Positions 27,177-36,765 of a DNA stretch of 64,000 nt are shown here, piece after piece. Numbering within the stretch: position 1 is the first letter of the stretch; each line of letters begins with the position of its first letter. The notes beneath the pieces were generated by a model. The model ran no database searches and was not told the DNA's origin. It was given only the letters and a program-made list of their open reading frames with translations. The stretch comes from Paenibacillus sp. JJ-223. GTDB taxonomy: Bacteria > Bacillota > Bacilli > Paenibacillales > Paenibacillaceae. The position numbers and the translations under genes are program-made. The DNA is taken from contig NZ_CAKMMP010000002.1 of assembly GCF_927798175.1 (NCBI RefSeq), positions 248,001-312,000 on the forward strand, read 5' to 3'.

Positions 27177-27223
27177 AAGAGCCTCGTGCTTCGATGTCAA
27201 TCCAATCGAAACACAAGGCTCTT
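27177..27223. terminator. Bidirectional terminator between convergent genes
   Basis: AAGAGCCT and AGGCTCTT close an imperfect long stem (inner GTG/CAC and TTCGAT/ATCGAA pairs). The minus strand continues with TTTT. It separates the S-layer gene and the lipoprotein gene. Confidence 0.65.
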
Positions 27224-27240
27224 CTGCATGGGCCGCCCAA

Positions 27241-28341
27241 TCACTCCGAAATCGTAATGATCGAGGTGACGAAACGGTACGAATCATTTTCGAGCACGGA
27301 CTGAGACAGCAGAATCCGATTGCCCTCCGGACTCCAGCTCAGCGGATCGGAGACGTTGTCCATGTCGGCGGAAATCTGGAATTGCTCTCCGGATTCCGTG
27401 TTGGACACGAACAGTCCTTTCTCGTTGTCGTTGTCCGAATTGATCGTATAGGCAATCTTCGAATCATCGCCGGACCAGCTTGTGCCGAAAATTTGGGTAC
27501 CGCGCGCAAGCGTAGCCTTCTCATTGCCTTCCAGGTCAGTAAGCACCAGCGCCCGTTTCGTGTCGGCGGTTTTTTTCACGATGGCGAGCCTTGAGCCATC
27601 TGTGGACGGGATCACCCATTCCACGCTTTTCAGCAGCTGCTTCACTTCACCCGTCGCCGTATCCACCGAATTCAACTGGCCATCCTCACCCGTAATGTAA
27701 TACACGAGGCTGCCTGAAGCCGCAATGCTGCGTGTATTGAAGCTTCCCGTCTCCACCAGCACTTTGGTATCCCCGTTCACGCTCGCCGAAATCAGCTGGC
27801 CCTGCATGTTCGGAAATACGACGTGATCGTTGTCCAGCCACGCTCCTTCGCCTACAAAACCTTCATCATCCCCTGTTGGCACCGTCTCTCCGCTGTGCAG
27901 GTTCAAAATGAACCCTTTGCCTGTCGCCTCCTGAGGCTCGCGGTAGAATACATGCTGACTGTCCGGCGACACCAGCGGTGCGCCCAAGCTCACTTCGCTT
28001 TCTTTCACCGGCGTATCGCTGGCCTTCGCCAAATCGTACATGTACAGATTGTGCGGATAACGCTGCTGCCCTTCGACGTTGACCGGTTTTAAGGATTTGT
28101 TCTCTTTATCCGTCAAAATCAGTTCATTGTTCAGCCACGCCACCCCGCGCATATTTTGCAGCTTGTCGATCTTCTCCAGTTTGAAACTCTGATATACCGA
28201 TGTATTCGTATTGTCTTTAACCGTAATGTCCGTTCCCGAGCCAACATTCGTGCTGCCGCCCGACGTTCCCGCCCCGCATGCCGTTGCCGACAACAGCGCC
28301 ATCGCCCCAAGCGTGCCCAAGGCCGCCTTCTTCCAATCCAT
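27241..28341 (-). CDS. TolB-like beta-propeller lipoprotein
   Basis: This 366-residue protein has a lipoprotein signal peptide with lipobox SATAC near residue 22 and a Gly/Ser/Thr linker, so it is anchored outside the membrane. The remainder is made of WD40/TolB-like blades, seen as repeated segments such as PLVSPDSQHVFYRE, WVIPSTDGSRLAIVK, GTSWSGDDSKIAYT and PLSWSPEGNRILLS. A GGGGGG tract serves as RBS. It follows a sensor kinase gene by 59 bases on the same strand and may be an operon member whose extracytoplasmic role relates to that system. No enzymatic residues are evident. Confidence 0.78.
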   Translation of the reverse strand: MDWKKAALGTLGAMALLSATACGAGTSGGSTNVGSGTDITVKDNTNTSVYQSFKLEKIDKLQNMRGVAWLNNELILTDKENKSLKPVNVEGQQRYPHNLYMYDLAKASDTPVKESEVSLGAPLVSPDSQHVFYREPQEATGKGFILNLHSGETVPTGDDEGFVGEGAWLDNDHVVFPNMQGQLISASVNGDTKVLVETGSFNTRSIAASGSLVYYITGEDGQLNSVDTATGEVKQLLKSVEWVIPSTDGSRLAIVKKTADTKRALVLTDLEGNEKATLARGTQIFGTSWSGDDSKIAYTINSDNDNEKGLFVSNTESGEQFQISADMDNVSDPLSWSPEGNRILLSQSVLENDSYRFVTSIITISE

Positions 28342-28400
28342 GATGTCCCCCCCTGATTTGCTTTTCTAGGACCAAGCATACCTGTCCGATACTTCGAAAG

Positions 28401-29906
28401 TTAATCCGAGTTGTTTCCAACTTGTAAACTTGCGTCCGCCAACGGAAAAACCAATTCAAAGGTCGTCCCTTCCTCGTTCTGGTCGCCATTCGGCAACAGC
28501 CGGATCGCACCGCCCTGCTTCTCGACAAACTGTTTGACGAGGGATAGCCCAAGCCCTGTGCCCCCGGATTGCCTTGCCCTGTCTTTGTTGACCGTATAAA
28601 ACGGCTCGAAAATTTTCTCGCGCGCCTCCTCCGGAATGGGGGCTCCCGAGTTGAAAATGCGAATGACCACCTCACGTTTCTTGATTCGCGGCCCGCCGTC
28701 GATCCGGATTACCCCGCCGGGCTCGTTATATTTGATCGCATTATCCAGCAGATTGATGAAAATGTGCATCAGGCTCTCCCGATCGCTGCGGATCGTTGCA
28801 GGCTGTACGTCCAGCTCCATGCACAAGACGAACTTCTCCGCCTTGCCGCGCATCCGGCCGCAGGCATCTTCAAGCAGTGCACGAATTTCCACATCTTCTG
28901 CCTGGTTCTCGAAATCGTATTTTTCGAGCGCGGACAGGTGCAGCACCTTTTCCACCATTTCGTACAACCGCTCGGTTTCTTTGCCGATGTTGTTCGTTGC
29001 GTCGTCCAACAGTTGGGGATCGTCCTTGTACATATCCAACAGCTCGACATACGCCTTAATGGAGGTTAGCGGCGTCTTGAACTCATGGCTGATGTTGCCG
29101 ATATACTGCTTCTGCTGCTGTTCCAGCGCCTGCAGCTTCTCGATGGCCAGCTTGAGCTTGCGTTGTTCTTCGTCCATGGCCGCGATATTTTGCTGGATGG
29201 ACGTGCTCATGTAATAGATCCCCTGGCCCAGATCCCCCAATTCGTCCTTGCGATTCACCGGCGATGCGGAGATATAGTTCCCTTCCCGAATGGAATCGGC
29301 TGACGACTTCAGCCTTGTGATCGCTACGGCGAACCGGTTGTAGAACAAGTAACCCAAGCCGAAGCTGAGCGCCACGACCACGATTCCTGCCCATATGAAC
29401 AACTGCCGGATTCGGGCGTAGAACTCATGGTAGCTTGCGACGGAATACTGGATCTGCACGGCGCCCATCTGGCCTTCCGGGCCGTCGAGCGGCGCTACGT
29501 ACAGCATCGTATCTCCCTGCTCGCGATAAGCGATTTTATTGTTCAAGGCATAGCTCAACAGTTCCCCGGCATCTGCGCGATCCCCGGCCATGATGGATGA
29601 ACCGACTTGCCGCGCATTCAGGTCATATAGGGTAATGGGCAGCCCGGTTGAATTGGCCAGCTCCTGGGCGAGCCTGCGGCCGCTCTGCTGCAGAAAAGCC
29701 GACGGCTCCATCCGGACCGCTTCCGTATAATAAGATTGCCTTACGTTCAAATTGACCAAAAGCGTCTGCTGCGACAAAATGCCCTCGATCTGGGCCTGCT
29801 GATTACGCTCGATGCCGCGCAGCACCAGATAACTCAGCACAACTACCGTCAAGATCAGAAGCACGGCCAGAAAACCGCTAAACTTCAGCTTGATGCCGGC
29901 TCTCAT
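28401..29906 (-). CDS. Two-component sensor histidine kinase
   Basis: This 501-residue membrane kinase has one helix at residues 9-30, an extracytoplasmic sensing domain (about 31-168), a second helix (about 170-188), a HAMP linker, the dimerisation/phosphoacceptor box SHEFKTPLTS with H274, and an ATPase domain with N-box NLLDNAIKYN and G-box GTGLGLSLVKQF. The start at 29906 overlaps the regulator stop as ATGA, so translation is coupled. It resembles PhoR/ResE-type kinases. The signal is not readable. Confidence 0.9.
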   Translation of the reverse strand: MRAGIKLKFSGFLAVLLILTVVVLSYLVLRGIERNQQAQIEGILSQQTLLVNLNVRQSYYTEAVRMEPSAFLQQSGRRLAQELANSTGLPITLYDLNARQVGSSIMAGDRADAGELLSYALNNKIAYREQGDTMLYVAPLDGPEGQMGAVQIQYSVASYHEFYARIRQLFIWAGIVVVALSFGLGYLFYNRFAVAITRLKSSADSIREGNYISASPVNRKDELGDLGQGIYYMSTSIQQNIAAMDEEQRKLKLAIEKLQALEQQQKQYIGNISHEFKTPLTSIKAYVELLDMYKDDPQLLDDATNNIGKETERLYEMVEKVLHLSALEKYDFENQAEDVEIRALLEDACGRMRGKAEKFVLCMELDVQPATIRSDRESLMHIFINLLDNAIKYNEPGGVIRIDGGPRIKKREVVIRIFNSGAPIPEEAREKIFEPFYTVNKDRARQSGGTGLGLSLVKQFVEKQGGAIRLLPNGDQNEEGTTFELVFPLADASLQVGNNSD

Positions 29907-30616
29907 GATGCTCCGCCCGCTTCCGGTGCGGACGCCTTGTATCCGATGCCGTAGACGGTTTGCAGCTTGCGTTGATCCGTATCGCCGATCTTTTTGCGCA
30001 GCCGCTGGATATGGATGTCCACCGTCCGGGTTCCGCCCGCGTACTCCATTCCCCACACCTGGTCAAGCAGGTCGTCCCGCGTATAAACGCGTTCCGGATG
30101 GGACATCAGGATGGCGAGCAGATCGAATTCCTTCGGCGTGAGCTCTACCCGTTCCCCACCCAGCGTCACGGTGCGATGCGCCACGTGAATGCGCAGGTTG
30201 CCGTTAATAAGAACCTGTTTTGCATCCTCTGCCGGAGCAGGAGCGGCACTCTTCTCCACGCGGCGCATCAACGCCTTCACGCGGGCAAGCAATTCCCGAA
30301 TTTCGAACGGCTTGGTCATATAATCGTCGGCGCCCATCTCCAGACCGACGATCTTGTCGACGATGTCGTTTTTGACAGTAAGCAGGATGATGCCGATATC
30401 CTCCCGATCCTCCAGCCTGCGGCATACGCCATACCCGTCCAGTTTGGGCATCATCACGTCCAGAATCATGACCCGCGGGTGGAATGAAGCGACTTTAAGG
30501 AGCGCCTCTTCCCCGTCATTTGCCGTTTCCACCTCATACCCTTCGCGCCGCAGCGCATAAGAAATGGCACTGACGATGCTGGATTCATCATCGACCACAA
30601 GCACTCTTTTGTTCAT
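29903..30616 (-). CDS. Two-component response regulator, OmpR/PhoB family
   Basis: This 237-residue DNA-binding regulator has a receiver domain (about 1-118) with D9/D10, phosphoacceptor D53 (ILDVMMP) and K102-region TKPFE. A winged-helix output domain follows (about 140-230), with the TPKEFDLLAILMSHP and VDIHIQRLRKKIGD segments. ATG 30616 is preferred; AAGGATG lies about 10 bases upstream, and an ATG two codons earlier is the alternative. It is the first gene of the regulator-kinase pair, and overlaps the kinase by 4 bases. Confidence 0.9.
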   Translation of the reverse strand: MNKRVLVVDDESSIVSAISYALRREGYEVETANDGEEALLKVASFHPRVMILDVMMPKLDGYGVCRRLEDREDIGIILLTVKNDIVDKIVGLEMGADDYMTKPFEIRELLARVKALMRRVEKSAAPAPAEDAKQVLINGNLRIHVAHRTVTLGGERVELTPKEFDLLAILMSHPERVYTRDDLLDQVWGMEYAGGTRTVDIHIQRLRKKIGDTDQRKLQTVYGIGYKASAPEAGGAS

Positions 30617-30954
30617 ATCCATATCATCCTTTGCTGCGATGTCATCAAACGCTTTCTGCATCTATGTTAACAAGGAGCTGCGGATTCGCCAACAATACCG
30701 GTCGTTCCTCCCCGAAAAGGGATTTTCCATTTTGCGGGGCAATGGCCGACGCCGCGGGCAGTAAGGACCTGCTTGTAATTTACGTTGATCCTCCCATTTC
30801 TAATCATTGGCATGGAAAAAAGAGCCTCTCCGATACTCGGAAAGACTCTGAATAAGCAGATAAACCGATGCCGCGCTGCGTTCGACGTAAAGGACTTCAT
30901 GACCCTCGTTATCCAGCTGCCCGCATGTATTGCATACACGTACGAATTCTATCC
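30617..30954. other. Intergenic region upstream of the two-component operon
   Basis: It contains the araC-family gene terminator (30815-30849) and the promoter region of the response regulator (30617-30810), in which I find no clear consensus promoter or operator. Confidence 0.5.
30815..30849 (-). terminator. Terminator after AraC-family gene
   Basis: On the minus strand AGAGTCTTTCCGA and TCGGAGAGGCTCT pair over 13 bp (two G-U) with a 3-base loop, followed by TTTTTT. Confidence 0.85.
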
Positions 30955-31851
30955 CTATTCCTCAAAAGACAAGTTCGTCGGTTCATCCAGCATCTCGTAC
31001 TCCGTGCTCATGTGCGTAAGCGGTGTGCTCGGATCGACCTCCTCGAAGCGGAAGCTGTCCACCCATACCTTGCCCGGGCCGCTCAGAATCACGCCAAACG
31101 ATATGACGGCGCTGCCTTCGGGCACGTCCAGCACGATGCTGTACTGGTTCCATGGCTGCGTGCCGAGAATCGCACGATCATGCATGTTATCGAACTGCAG
31201 CACATCCTGCGCATGATTGTCCACGCGCATCCACAGGCTCGCAAATCCCTCTACCTTCTCGGTCCTCACGAAGCCCGTCAGCTTCATCCGCTTGCCGATG
31301 TACTTGTCCGCCTTGAACTGCTGCATCATCGTGGCAAATTCACCATCCCCCATCGGTGTCACCGCTTTTAAATATCCCGACGATGTTCCCTGGTGGACTA
31401 CGGTCGGATCGATGCCCATCTCGTAATTTTGCGGATTGCTGCCTGTCAGTATCCAGCCTTTTACCTTCGTTGATTGGTTCATGCTTATTTCTCCTCCTCT
31501 GGTTCTGAATTTGAACAATTTCAGATCGAACAGCTTGCGAAATCGCCCTGGCGGCATGCCGTATATCTTTTTGAACGCACGGGTGAACGCTTCCTGACTC
31601 TCGAATCCGCACTCGAACGAAATGTCCAGAATGCCCATGTCGGTACTTCTCAGCAGCGTGGACGCCTGGCTCATTCGGCGGTGGCGAATGTAATCCGTTA
31701 CCGTCATGCCTACTTCCTTCCGGAATACACGGTGATAATGGTACGGCGACAGCCCCGCTTCAGCGGCAATCTCCTCAAGCCCGAGCGGCTCATGCAGCCG
31801 GGTTTCGATCAAATACAGACTTTGTCCGATCATGGTGCTATAACGGCTCAA
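30955..31851 (-). CDS. AraC family regulator with C-terminal jelly-roll-like domain
   Basis: The N-terminal ~105 residues form an AraC double helix-turn-helix (LGLEEIAAEAGLSPYHYHRV; then GILDISFECGFESQEAFTRA and GMPPGRFRK). The C-terminal ~170 residues look like a galactose-binding/carbohydrate-binding jelly roll (ending KVWVDSFRFEEV), an unusual order because the DNA-binding part comes first. I favour a TTG start at 31851, 11 bases after AAGGGGG; an ATG at 31833 is the alternative. An internal ATG at 31482 has its own strong AGGAGGAG, so a separate C-terminal protein may also be made. The target genes are unknown. Confidence 0.75.
   Translation of the reverse strand: MSRYSTMIGQSLYLIETRLHEPLGLEEIAAEAGLSPYHYHRVFRKEVGMTVTDYIRHRRMSQASTLLRSTDMGILDISFECGFESQEAFTRAFKKIYGMPPGRFRKLFDLKLFKFRTRGGEISMNQSTKVKGWILTGSNPQNYEMGIDPTVVHQGTSSGYLKAVTPMGDGEFATMMQQFKADKYIGKRMKLTGFVRTEKVEGFASLWMRVDNHAQDVLQFDNMHDRAILGTQPWNQYSIVLDVPEGSAVISFGVILSGPGKVWVDSFRFEEVDPSTPLTHMSTEYEMLDEPTNLSFEE
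31482..31498 (-). promoter_or_regulatory. Internal Shine-Dalgarno and ATG within the AraC-family gene
   Basis: AGGAGGAG (31491-31498) is spaced exactly 8 bases from an in-frame ATG (31480-31482) at the domain boundary. It would direct synthesis of a 175-residue C-terminal product. Confidence 0.5.
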
Positions 31852-31955
31852 GCTTGTAACAGCCCCCTTCCATATCCTTACTATACGGGAAGGCACGTTT
31901 CACGTTTTGATCATTTTTGCGGAAAATGAAACAAGGAACAGGGTTCCACCCTCAA

Positions 31956-31994
31956 CAAAAAACCGACCAAAGGAACGTTATTCCCTTGATCGGT
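31956..31994 (-). terminator. Terminator after MATE gene
   Basis: On the minus strand ACCGATCAAGGGAA and TTCCTTTGGTCGGT form a 14-bp stem around TAACG, followed by TTTTTT. Confidence 0.88.
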
Positions 31995-32030
31995 GATGGT
32001 TGATCGCTAACTATCGCAGCGTCCGCTGTC

Positions 32031-33437
32031 CTAAACGGCAGGAACGGTCTGCGGAACATTTTCATCCTCGTCATGGTCCACAAGTCCATGCTTCTCCCAT
32101 TTGCGGCTTTTCCAGCGGAAAAACATGATGAAGGCTCGCGTCCACTCGTCTGCGGCAATCGCCAGCCAGATCCCCGCAAGGCCCATGTTAAGCTGGAATA
32201 CGAGCAGGTAACCGAGCGGCAAGCTCAGGCACACCATGGAGACCAGACCGATGTACACCGGAAACTTTGCATCCCCGGCAGCCCGCAGCGAGTTAATGAT
32301 GACGATATTGGTCGTGCGCCCGGTTTCCAGCACAATGCTCAGCAGGATCACCTGCGCCGCAATGCGGATGACCTCCGGATTGTCCGTGAATATGCCCACG
32401 AGCGGCACACGGAAGGTGATGACCACCAAGTCGACCGCGATGGTGGCGATCATTGCCCATTTTACGCTTTTCCAAACGCGTTGGTAGGCACTCTCATGAT
32501 CCTTTGCCCCGACGAACCGGCCGACCATGATCGCCGTACCCATGCCAATCGCCATGCTGAACAGGTAAATGTACGATGAAATGTTCGACGCATATTGGCG
32601 GGAAGCCAGCGCTTCCGCACCCAGAAACGTGGCGTAAAACAGGAAAACGAGCTGGCAAGAATGGTACATGATCTGCTCTACGGCAGAAGGAATGCCGATT
32701 TTCAAAATTTTCGCCACATAGTTTTTCGTGAATTGCAGGTAGAACTTGAATTCAACCCGTACTTCGGTAACCCGGTACAGCAGCCAGAAGAACAGGAGCA
32801 GGCACGTAAAACGGCTGATGACCGTCGAGATGGCCGCGCCCTCTACGCCCAGCGCCGGAGCGCCGAAATGGCCGAAGATCAGGATGTAGTTCAGAATGAC
32901 GTGCATTACGTTCATCAGAACGGATACGTACATCGTTTCTTTCGTAAACCCGTACGTACGGATGATAGCGGCAAGCGAGTTGATCAATGCCTGCAGGAAA
33001 ATAGCTCCCCCGACGATGTGCATGTACGACTTGGCGTACACAAGCACCTCGCCCTGCACGTTCATCTTTTCGAGCAGCAGCCCGCCAAACAGCAGGAACG
33101 CTCCGCTCAGCACTAAACCGATCAGAAGGTTAAGCGTAATCGCCATGCCCGTAATTTTGGACGCTTCAAGAAATTTCTTCGAACCGATATATTGGGCAAC
33201 AACAATCGCTGCTCCGTTACCGATCACTTCGAGAATCAGGATGGCGATCGAGATAATCTGGTTGGACGCCCCGATCCCCGACACCGCATTGTCCGACACT
33301 GAACTGATCATTAGCGTATCGACCGTGCCCATCAGCATAAACAAAAATACTTCCAAAAAAATCGGCCAGGTCAACGCAAACAGATTCATTGATTTGCCTT
33401 GCTGCGGTGTCCCGGTCTCCGTAACGGCTGCACTCAT
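32031..33437 (-). CDS. MATE family efflux transporter
   Basis: This 468-residue membrane protein has twelve predicted helices in the two-lobe MATE layout (FALTWPIFLEVFLFMLMGTV at the start; second lobe from about residue 235, KIGIPSAVEQIMYHSCQLVF). Such proteins export drugs or metabolites against a sodium or proton gradient. AGAGGTGA lies about 5 bases before the ATG. It is transcribed alone, with its own terminator, upstream of the AraC gene. The substrate is unknown. Confidence 0.9.
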   Translation of the reverse strand: MSAAVTETGTPQQGKSMNLFALTWPIFLEVFLFMLMGTVDTLMISSVSDNAVSGIGASNQIISIAILILEVIGNGAAIVVAQYIGSKKFLEASKITGMAITLNLLIGLVLSGAFLLFGGLLLEKMNVQGEVLVYAKSYMHIVGGAIFLQALINSLAAIIRTYGFTKETMYVSVLMNVMHVILNYILIFGHFGAPALGVEGAAISTVISRFTCLLLFFWLLYRVTEVRVEFKFYLQFTKNYVAKILKIGIPSAVEQIMYHSCQLVFLFYATFLGAEALASRQYASNISSYIYLFSMAIGMGTAIMVGRFVGAKDHESAYQRVWKSVKWAMIATIAVDLVVITFRVPLVGIFTDNPEVIRIAAQVILLSIVLETGRTTNIVIINSLRAAGDAKFPVYIGLVSMVCLSLPLGYLLVFQLNMGLAGIWLAIAADEWTRAFIMFFRWKSRKWEKHGLVDHDEDENVPQTVPAV

Positions 33438-33616
33438 GATGTCACCTCTTTAATTCCGTTGAAATGTTGGTCTTTCACTAATGACGACGCTGCAACAGTT
33501 AAAGATACTTATACAAACAAGGGGTATATTAGCACAACCTTTCTGAAAAAGCATCCGCTTTTACGAAAATAAATATTTTTATTTCAATAATATTGAAAAT
33601 GTTTGAAAAAGCGCAG

Positions 33617-33646
33617 AAAAAGCCTGGACACATCTCATCCAGGCTT
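33617..33646 (-). terminator. Terminator of CUT1 importer operon
   Basis: AAGCCTGGA and TCCAGGCTT form a 9-bp stem; the minus strand then runs into TTTTT. It lies 38 bases after the last permease gene. Confidence 0.85.
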
Positions 33647-33683
33647 GCTTTGAAAGCGTCGGGTTCCATCTCCACGACGCTAT

Positions 33684-34511
33684 TTATTTTACAGACCCTT
33701 GCGTAACCCCGGTAATGATCCATTTCTGCGCGAACAGATAGATGATGATCATCGGCAGCAGCGCCAGCAGGTATGACGCAAACGCCAGGTTAAAGTCGGT
33801 GTTGAACTGTCCTTGGAACACGTATTGCACGAGCGGCAGCGTATATTGCTTGGGATCGCTGATAATGATCAGCGGCAGCAGGAAGTCGTTGTACGTCGAC
33901 AGGCAGGTCAGAATGCCCACCGTTGCGCTGATCGGCGCCATGAGCGGAAAGATGATCCGCCAGAACGTGCTCCAAGTGGTCGCACCGTCCACGAATGCCG
34001 CTTCCTCCAAAGCCACCGGAATGGACTTAATGTAACCGACATATACGAACACGTTGAATGCCAGTCCATAAACCGTGTGCAGGAAGGTCAGGCCCACCAG
34101 GTTTGTCATATCCAGCGAGGACGTCAGTTTGACGATCGGCAGCATGATGATCGGAAACGGAATGAACATCGCGCTGACGAAGTAGTAATACAGCCCTTTG
34201 AAAAATTTTCGTTTCTCCATTTTCCGCGCGATGGCGTAAGCCACCATCGAGTTCGTAAGCAGCGTGAGAATGACGGTGGATGCCGTCACCAGGGCACTGT
34301 TGCGAAACGCTTGGAAGAAGTTCGTCATGTCGATGGCGCTGGCGAAGTTCTCCCAGTGCAGCTCCGTCGGAAACGCGAAGACCGATTGGGCCATTTGCTC
34401 CGGATTTTTGAGCGCAATGGTCACCGTCATATAGAGCGGAAAGAGAATAAACAGCGTGCAGACAGCCACGATCAGCATGACCGGCCAGTTGGTGCGATTG
34501 CGGGTTCTCAT
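33684..34511 (-). CDS. CUT1 sugar ABC transporter permease, MalG-like
   Basis: This 275-residue membrane permease carries the EAA loop VALEEAAFVDGATTWSTFWR (about residues 180-199). The start overlaps the stop of the preceding permease by one base (TGATG), indicating coupling; the open frame extends far upstream but that part is out of phase with any plausible protein. It ends the three-gene importer operon with the binding protein at 36650 and MalF-like permease at 35377. The sugar is unknown. Confidence 0.9.
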   Translation of the reverse strand: MRTRNRTNWPVMLIVAVCTLFILFPLYMTVTIALKNPEQMAQSVFAFPTELHWENFASAIDMTNFFQAFRNSALVTASTVILTLLTNSMVAYAIARKMEKRKFFKGLYYYFVSAMFIPFPIIMLPIVKLTSSLDMTNLVGLTFLHTVYGLAFNVFVYVGYIKSIPVALEEAAFVDGATTWSTFWRIIFPLMAPISATVGILTCLSTYNDFLLPLIIISDPKQYTLPLVQYVFQGQFNTDFNLAFASYLLALLPMIIIYLFAQKWIITGVTQGSVK

Positions 34512-35377
34512 CACAGATCCATCTCCCTTCTTTGCAGGAACCGGATTTGCAGAATCGAGATCACCGCAATGACGATGAAATAAATGACCGAGTTCGCTGA
34601 CTGATATGCGTATTCGCCGCCTTCGAATCCTCCCGTATAGATCAGGTGCGAGATCGACTGCGTCGCCCGGCCTGGTCCGCCGTTCGTGAGCGCGACGATC
34701 TGGTCGAACACCATGAGCGAGTTTTTCATCGCCAGCACCATATTGATCGTGAAGAACGGGGCAATCAGCGGGAAGGTGATGCTCCAGAATTCGCGCCATT
34801 TCCCGGCACCGTCAAGGTTGGACGCCTCATATAGCGTACTCGGGATCGTCTGCAGTCCGGCTAAATACAGAATCGTGTTGAGCGCGACCGATTGCCATAC
34901 CGCCACGATGACGATCCCGATCCAAGCCATGCTTTCGCTGCCCAGAATATTCGTCGACAAAGCGTTGATGCCCAGGTTCTGGCCCCAGATCGGGAACACG
35001 TTCGAAAACAGGTAATTGAATATGTAACCTACGATCAGCACGCTCAGAATGTTCGGCAGAAAGTAGATGCCCCGGAAAAAGTTGCGGAACTTGATCTTTG
35101 CATTCAGGCCGAGGGCAATCAGCAGGCTGAGGACGTTCGTCAGGATCGTGACCACGATCGCGAACTTAAACGTGAACCAGTATGCATGGCCCACATTGTC
35201 GTCCTGGAAAAGATAGAAATAATTTTTGAATCCGACGAAATCGTAGCTTTTGCCGAATCCGTTATAGTTCGTGAAGGAATAATAGATCCCCTGGAGGGCC
35301 GGCAGCGTCATGAACACAAAAAACAATACCACCGCCGGGACCGTCATCCAGTAAAAGGGTGCGATACGTCTGTTCAT
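34511..35377 (-). CDS. CUT1 sugar ABC transporter permease, MalF-like
   Basis: This 288-residue membrane permease has six helices and the EAA loop STLYEASNLDGAGKWREFWS (about residues 176-195). GGAGG lies about 8 bases before the ATG. It is 31 bases downstream of the binding-protein gene and partners with the MalG-like permease. Confidence 0.9.
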   Translation of the reverse strand: MNRRIAPFYWMTVPAVVLFFVFMTLPALQGIYYSFTNYNGFGKSYDFVGFKNYFYLFQDDNVGHAYWFTFKFAIVVTILTNVLSLLIALGLNAKIKFRNFFRGIYFLPNILSVLIVGYIFNYLFSNVFPIWGQNLGINALSTNILGSESMAWIGIVIVAVWQSVALNTILYLAGLQTIPSTLYEASNLDGAGKWREFWSITFPLIAPFFTINMVLAMKNSLMVFDQIVALTNGGPGRATQSISHLIYTGGFEGGEYAYQSANSVIYFIVIAVISILQIRFLQRREMDL

Positions 35378-35408
35378 ACTCCATCCTCCTTACGCAGCGT
35401 ATCCCGGC

Positions 35409-36650
35409 TTAACGCCGGTTCGCCACCTTGTCCCATTCTTTGTCGAGTGTGTCGAGATATCGGTCGATGTCTTGGTTCTGCAAAAAGGACTGCACGATGG
35501 AATTCAGCTGCACCGCAGCCGGAATGTAGTGGTCCGCAAAATCGATGACCTTGCCCTGCTCGATGTATGGCATGAGCTCCTGCACGGCCGGATCGTCCTG
35601 CTTGACGCCCTTTACGGCGGAGAAGAGCGTTTGCTCGTCAATGTATTTGCCGATGTTTTCCGGTTTCAGCAGAAAAGCAATAAATTGCTCGGCCTGCTCC
35701 TTGTGCGGCGTATCCGCCGAAATCGTGAACAGGGAATCGATGCCGTTCACCAGCTTGATTTGGCTCGGATCATTGCCCGTCGGGAAGGGGAAGAAACCGA
35801 TGTCGACGTTGGGATTGGCTTTGCGGATCTCGGAAATCGCCCAGGTTCCCTGGATGTACATATAAGCCTCGCCGTTCGCGAATGCCCTGTTTCCGTCGGA
35901 ATACCCCTTGCCGAAGTTGTCGCCATGGCCGTAATTCATCAGCCTCAGCTGCTTCTCGGCCACCTCCTGGTACTTTTCCTTAAAGGTCACCTTGTTCTCC
36001 CGGCGTTCCAGGAAAAAATCGATGCCCACCAGGTTCGGCGCCAGGGCGTTGAACGGCAGGTTCGTTTGCCAGTCGTCTTTATACGTAAAGTAAAACGGGA
36101 TCTTTCCCGCATCCTTGATCTTTTGCGCGGTCGCGATCAGCTCGTCCCACGTTTTGGGAACGTCCAATCCCGTTTCTTTGAAGAGTGTCTTGTTGTACAT
36201 GATGCCGTTGGCGTTGGTTGCATAAGGGATGCCTGTCACCTTGTCCATACCCGTGACGTCCTTAAGCATTTGTATGTAATTCGGATCGATCGTTCCCAGC
36301 AGCGGGCTGTTCGTCAGGTCGGCGAATATGCCGCTTTGGGCCAAAATCGAGTACGTGTCCGTCGCACCCATCGCCATAATGTCGGGCACGTCGTTTTTGA
36401 CGACCCGCGTCTTCAGCACCGTTTCTGCATCCGGCGGATTGATCTGGGTAACCTGAATATCGGGATGCGCCTCGTTAAACGCATTGATCAATTCGTCAAA
36501 GGTGCCCTTCGCTTCCGGTTTGTTCTGGAAAAACTCAAGCTGCACCTTGCCGCCGGCGGACTCCCCGCTTGATGTGCAGGCAGACAATAACGCAGCCAAG
36601 ACGCCGCATAGCAGCATGATTCCGAGCGATTTGGTTAGCGTCTTTCTCAT
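35409..36650 (-). CDS. Extracellular sugar-binding lipoprotein (CUT1)
   Basis: This 413-residue lipoprotein has a signal peptide with lipobox ALLSAC near residue 25. The mature part is a cluster-B solute-binding protein (SBP_bac_1): FFQNKPEAKGTFDELINAFN at the N-terminus, GIPYATNANGIMYNKTLF and FANGEAYMYIQGTWAISEI downstream. It captures a carbohydrate for the two permeases encoded next. GGGAGGT lies about 6 bases before the ATG at 36650; the longer frame is unsupported. The closest functional type (raffinose-like, pectin- or glycan-derived sugars) cannot be chosen. Confidence 0.9.
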   Translation of the reverse strand: MRKTLTKSLGIMLLCGVLAALLSACTSSGESAGGKVQLEFFQNKPEAKGTFDELINAFNEAHPDIQVTQINPPDAETVLKTRVVKNDVPDIMAMGATDTYSILAQSGIFADLTNSPLLGTIDPNYIQMLKDVTGMDKVTGIPYATNANGIMYNKTLFKETGLDVPKTWDELIATAQKIKDAGKIPFYFTYKDDWQTNLPFNALAPNLVGIDFFLERRENKVTFKEKYQEVAEKQLRLMNYGHGDNFGKGYSDGNRAFANGEAYMYIQGTWAISEIRKANPNVDIGFFPFPTGNDPSQIKLVNGIDSLFTISADTPHKEQAEQFIAFLLKPENIGKYIDEQTLFSAVKGVKQDDPAVQELMPYIEQGKVIDFADHYIPAAVQLNSIVQSFLQNQDIDRYLDTLDKEWDKVANRR

Positions 36651-36765
36651 GTTGTACCTCCCTCGCCTTGTTGATATATGTACAGATATACCCACTCCGT
36701 ACGTGAAATAACCATACCCTTAATCCAAGCAGGCACTCCAAGCATGGTGGTCCTTTACTTTTTAT

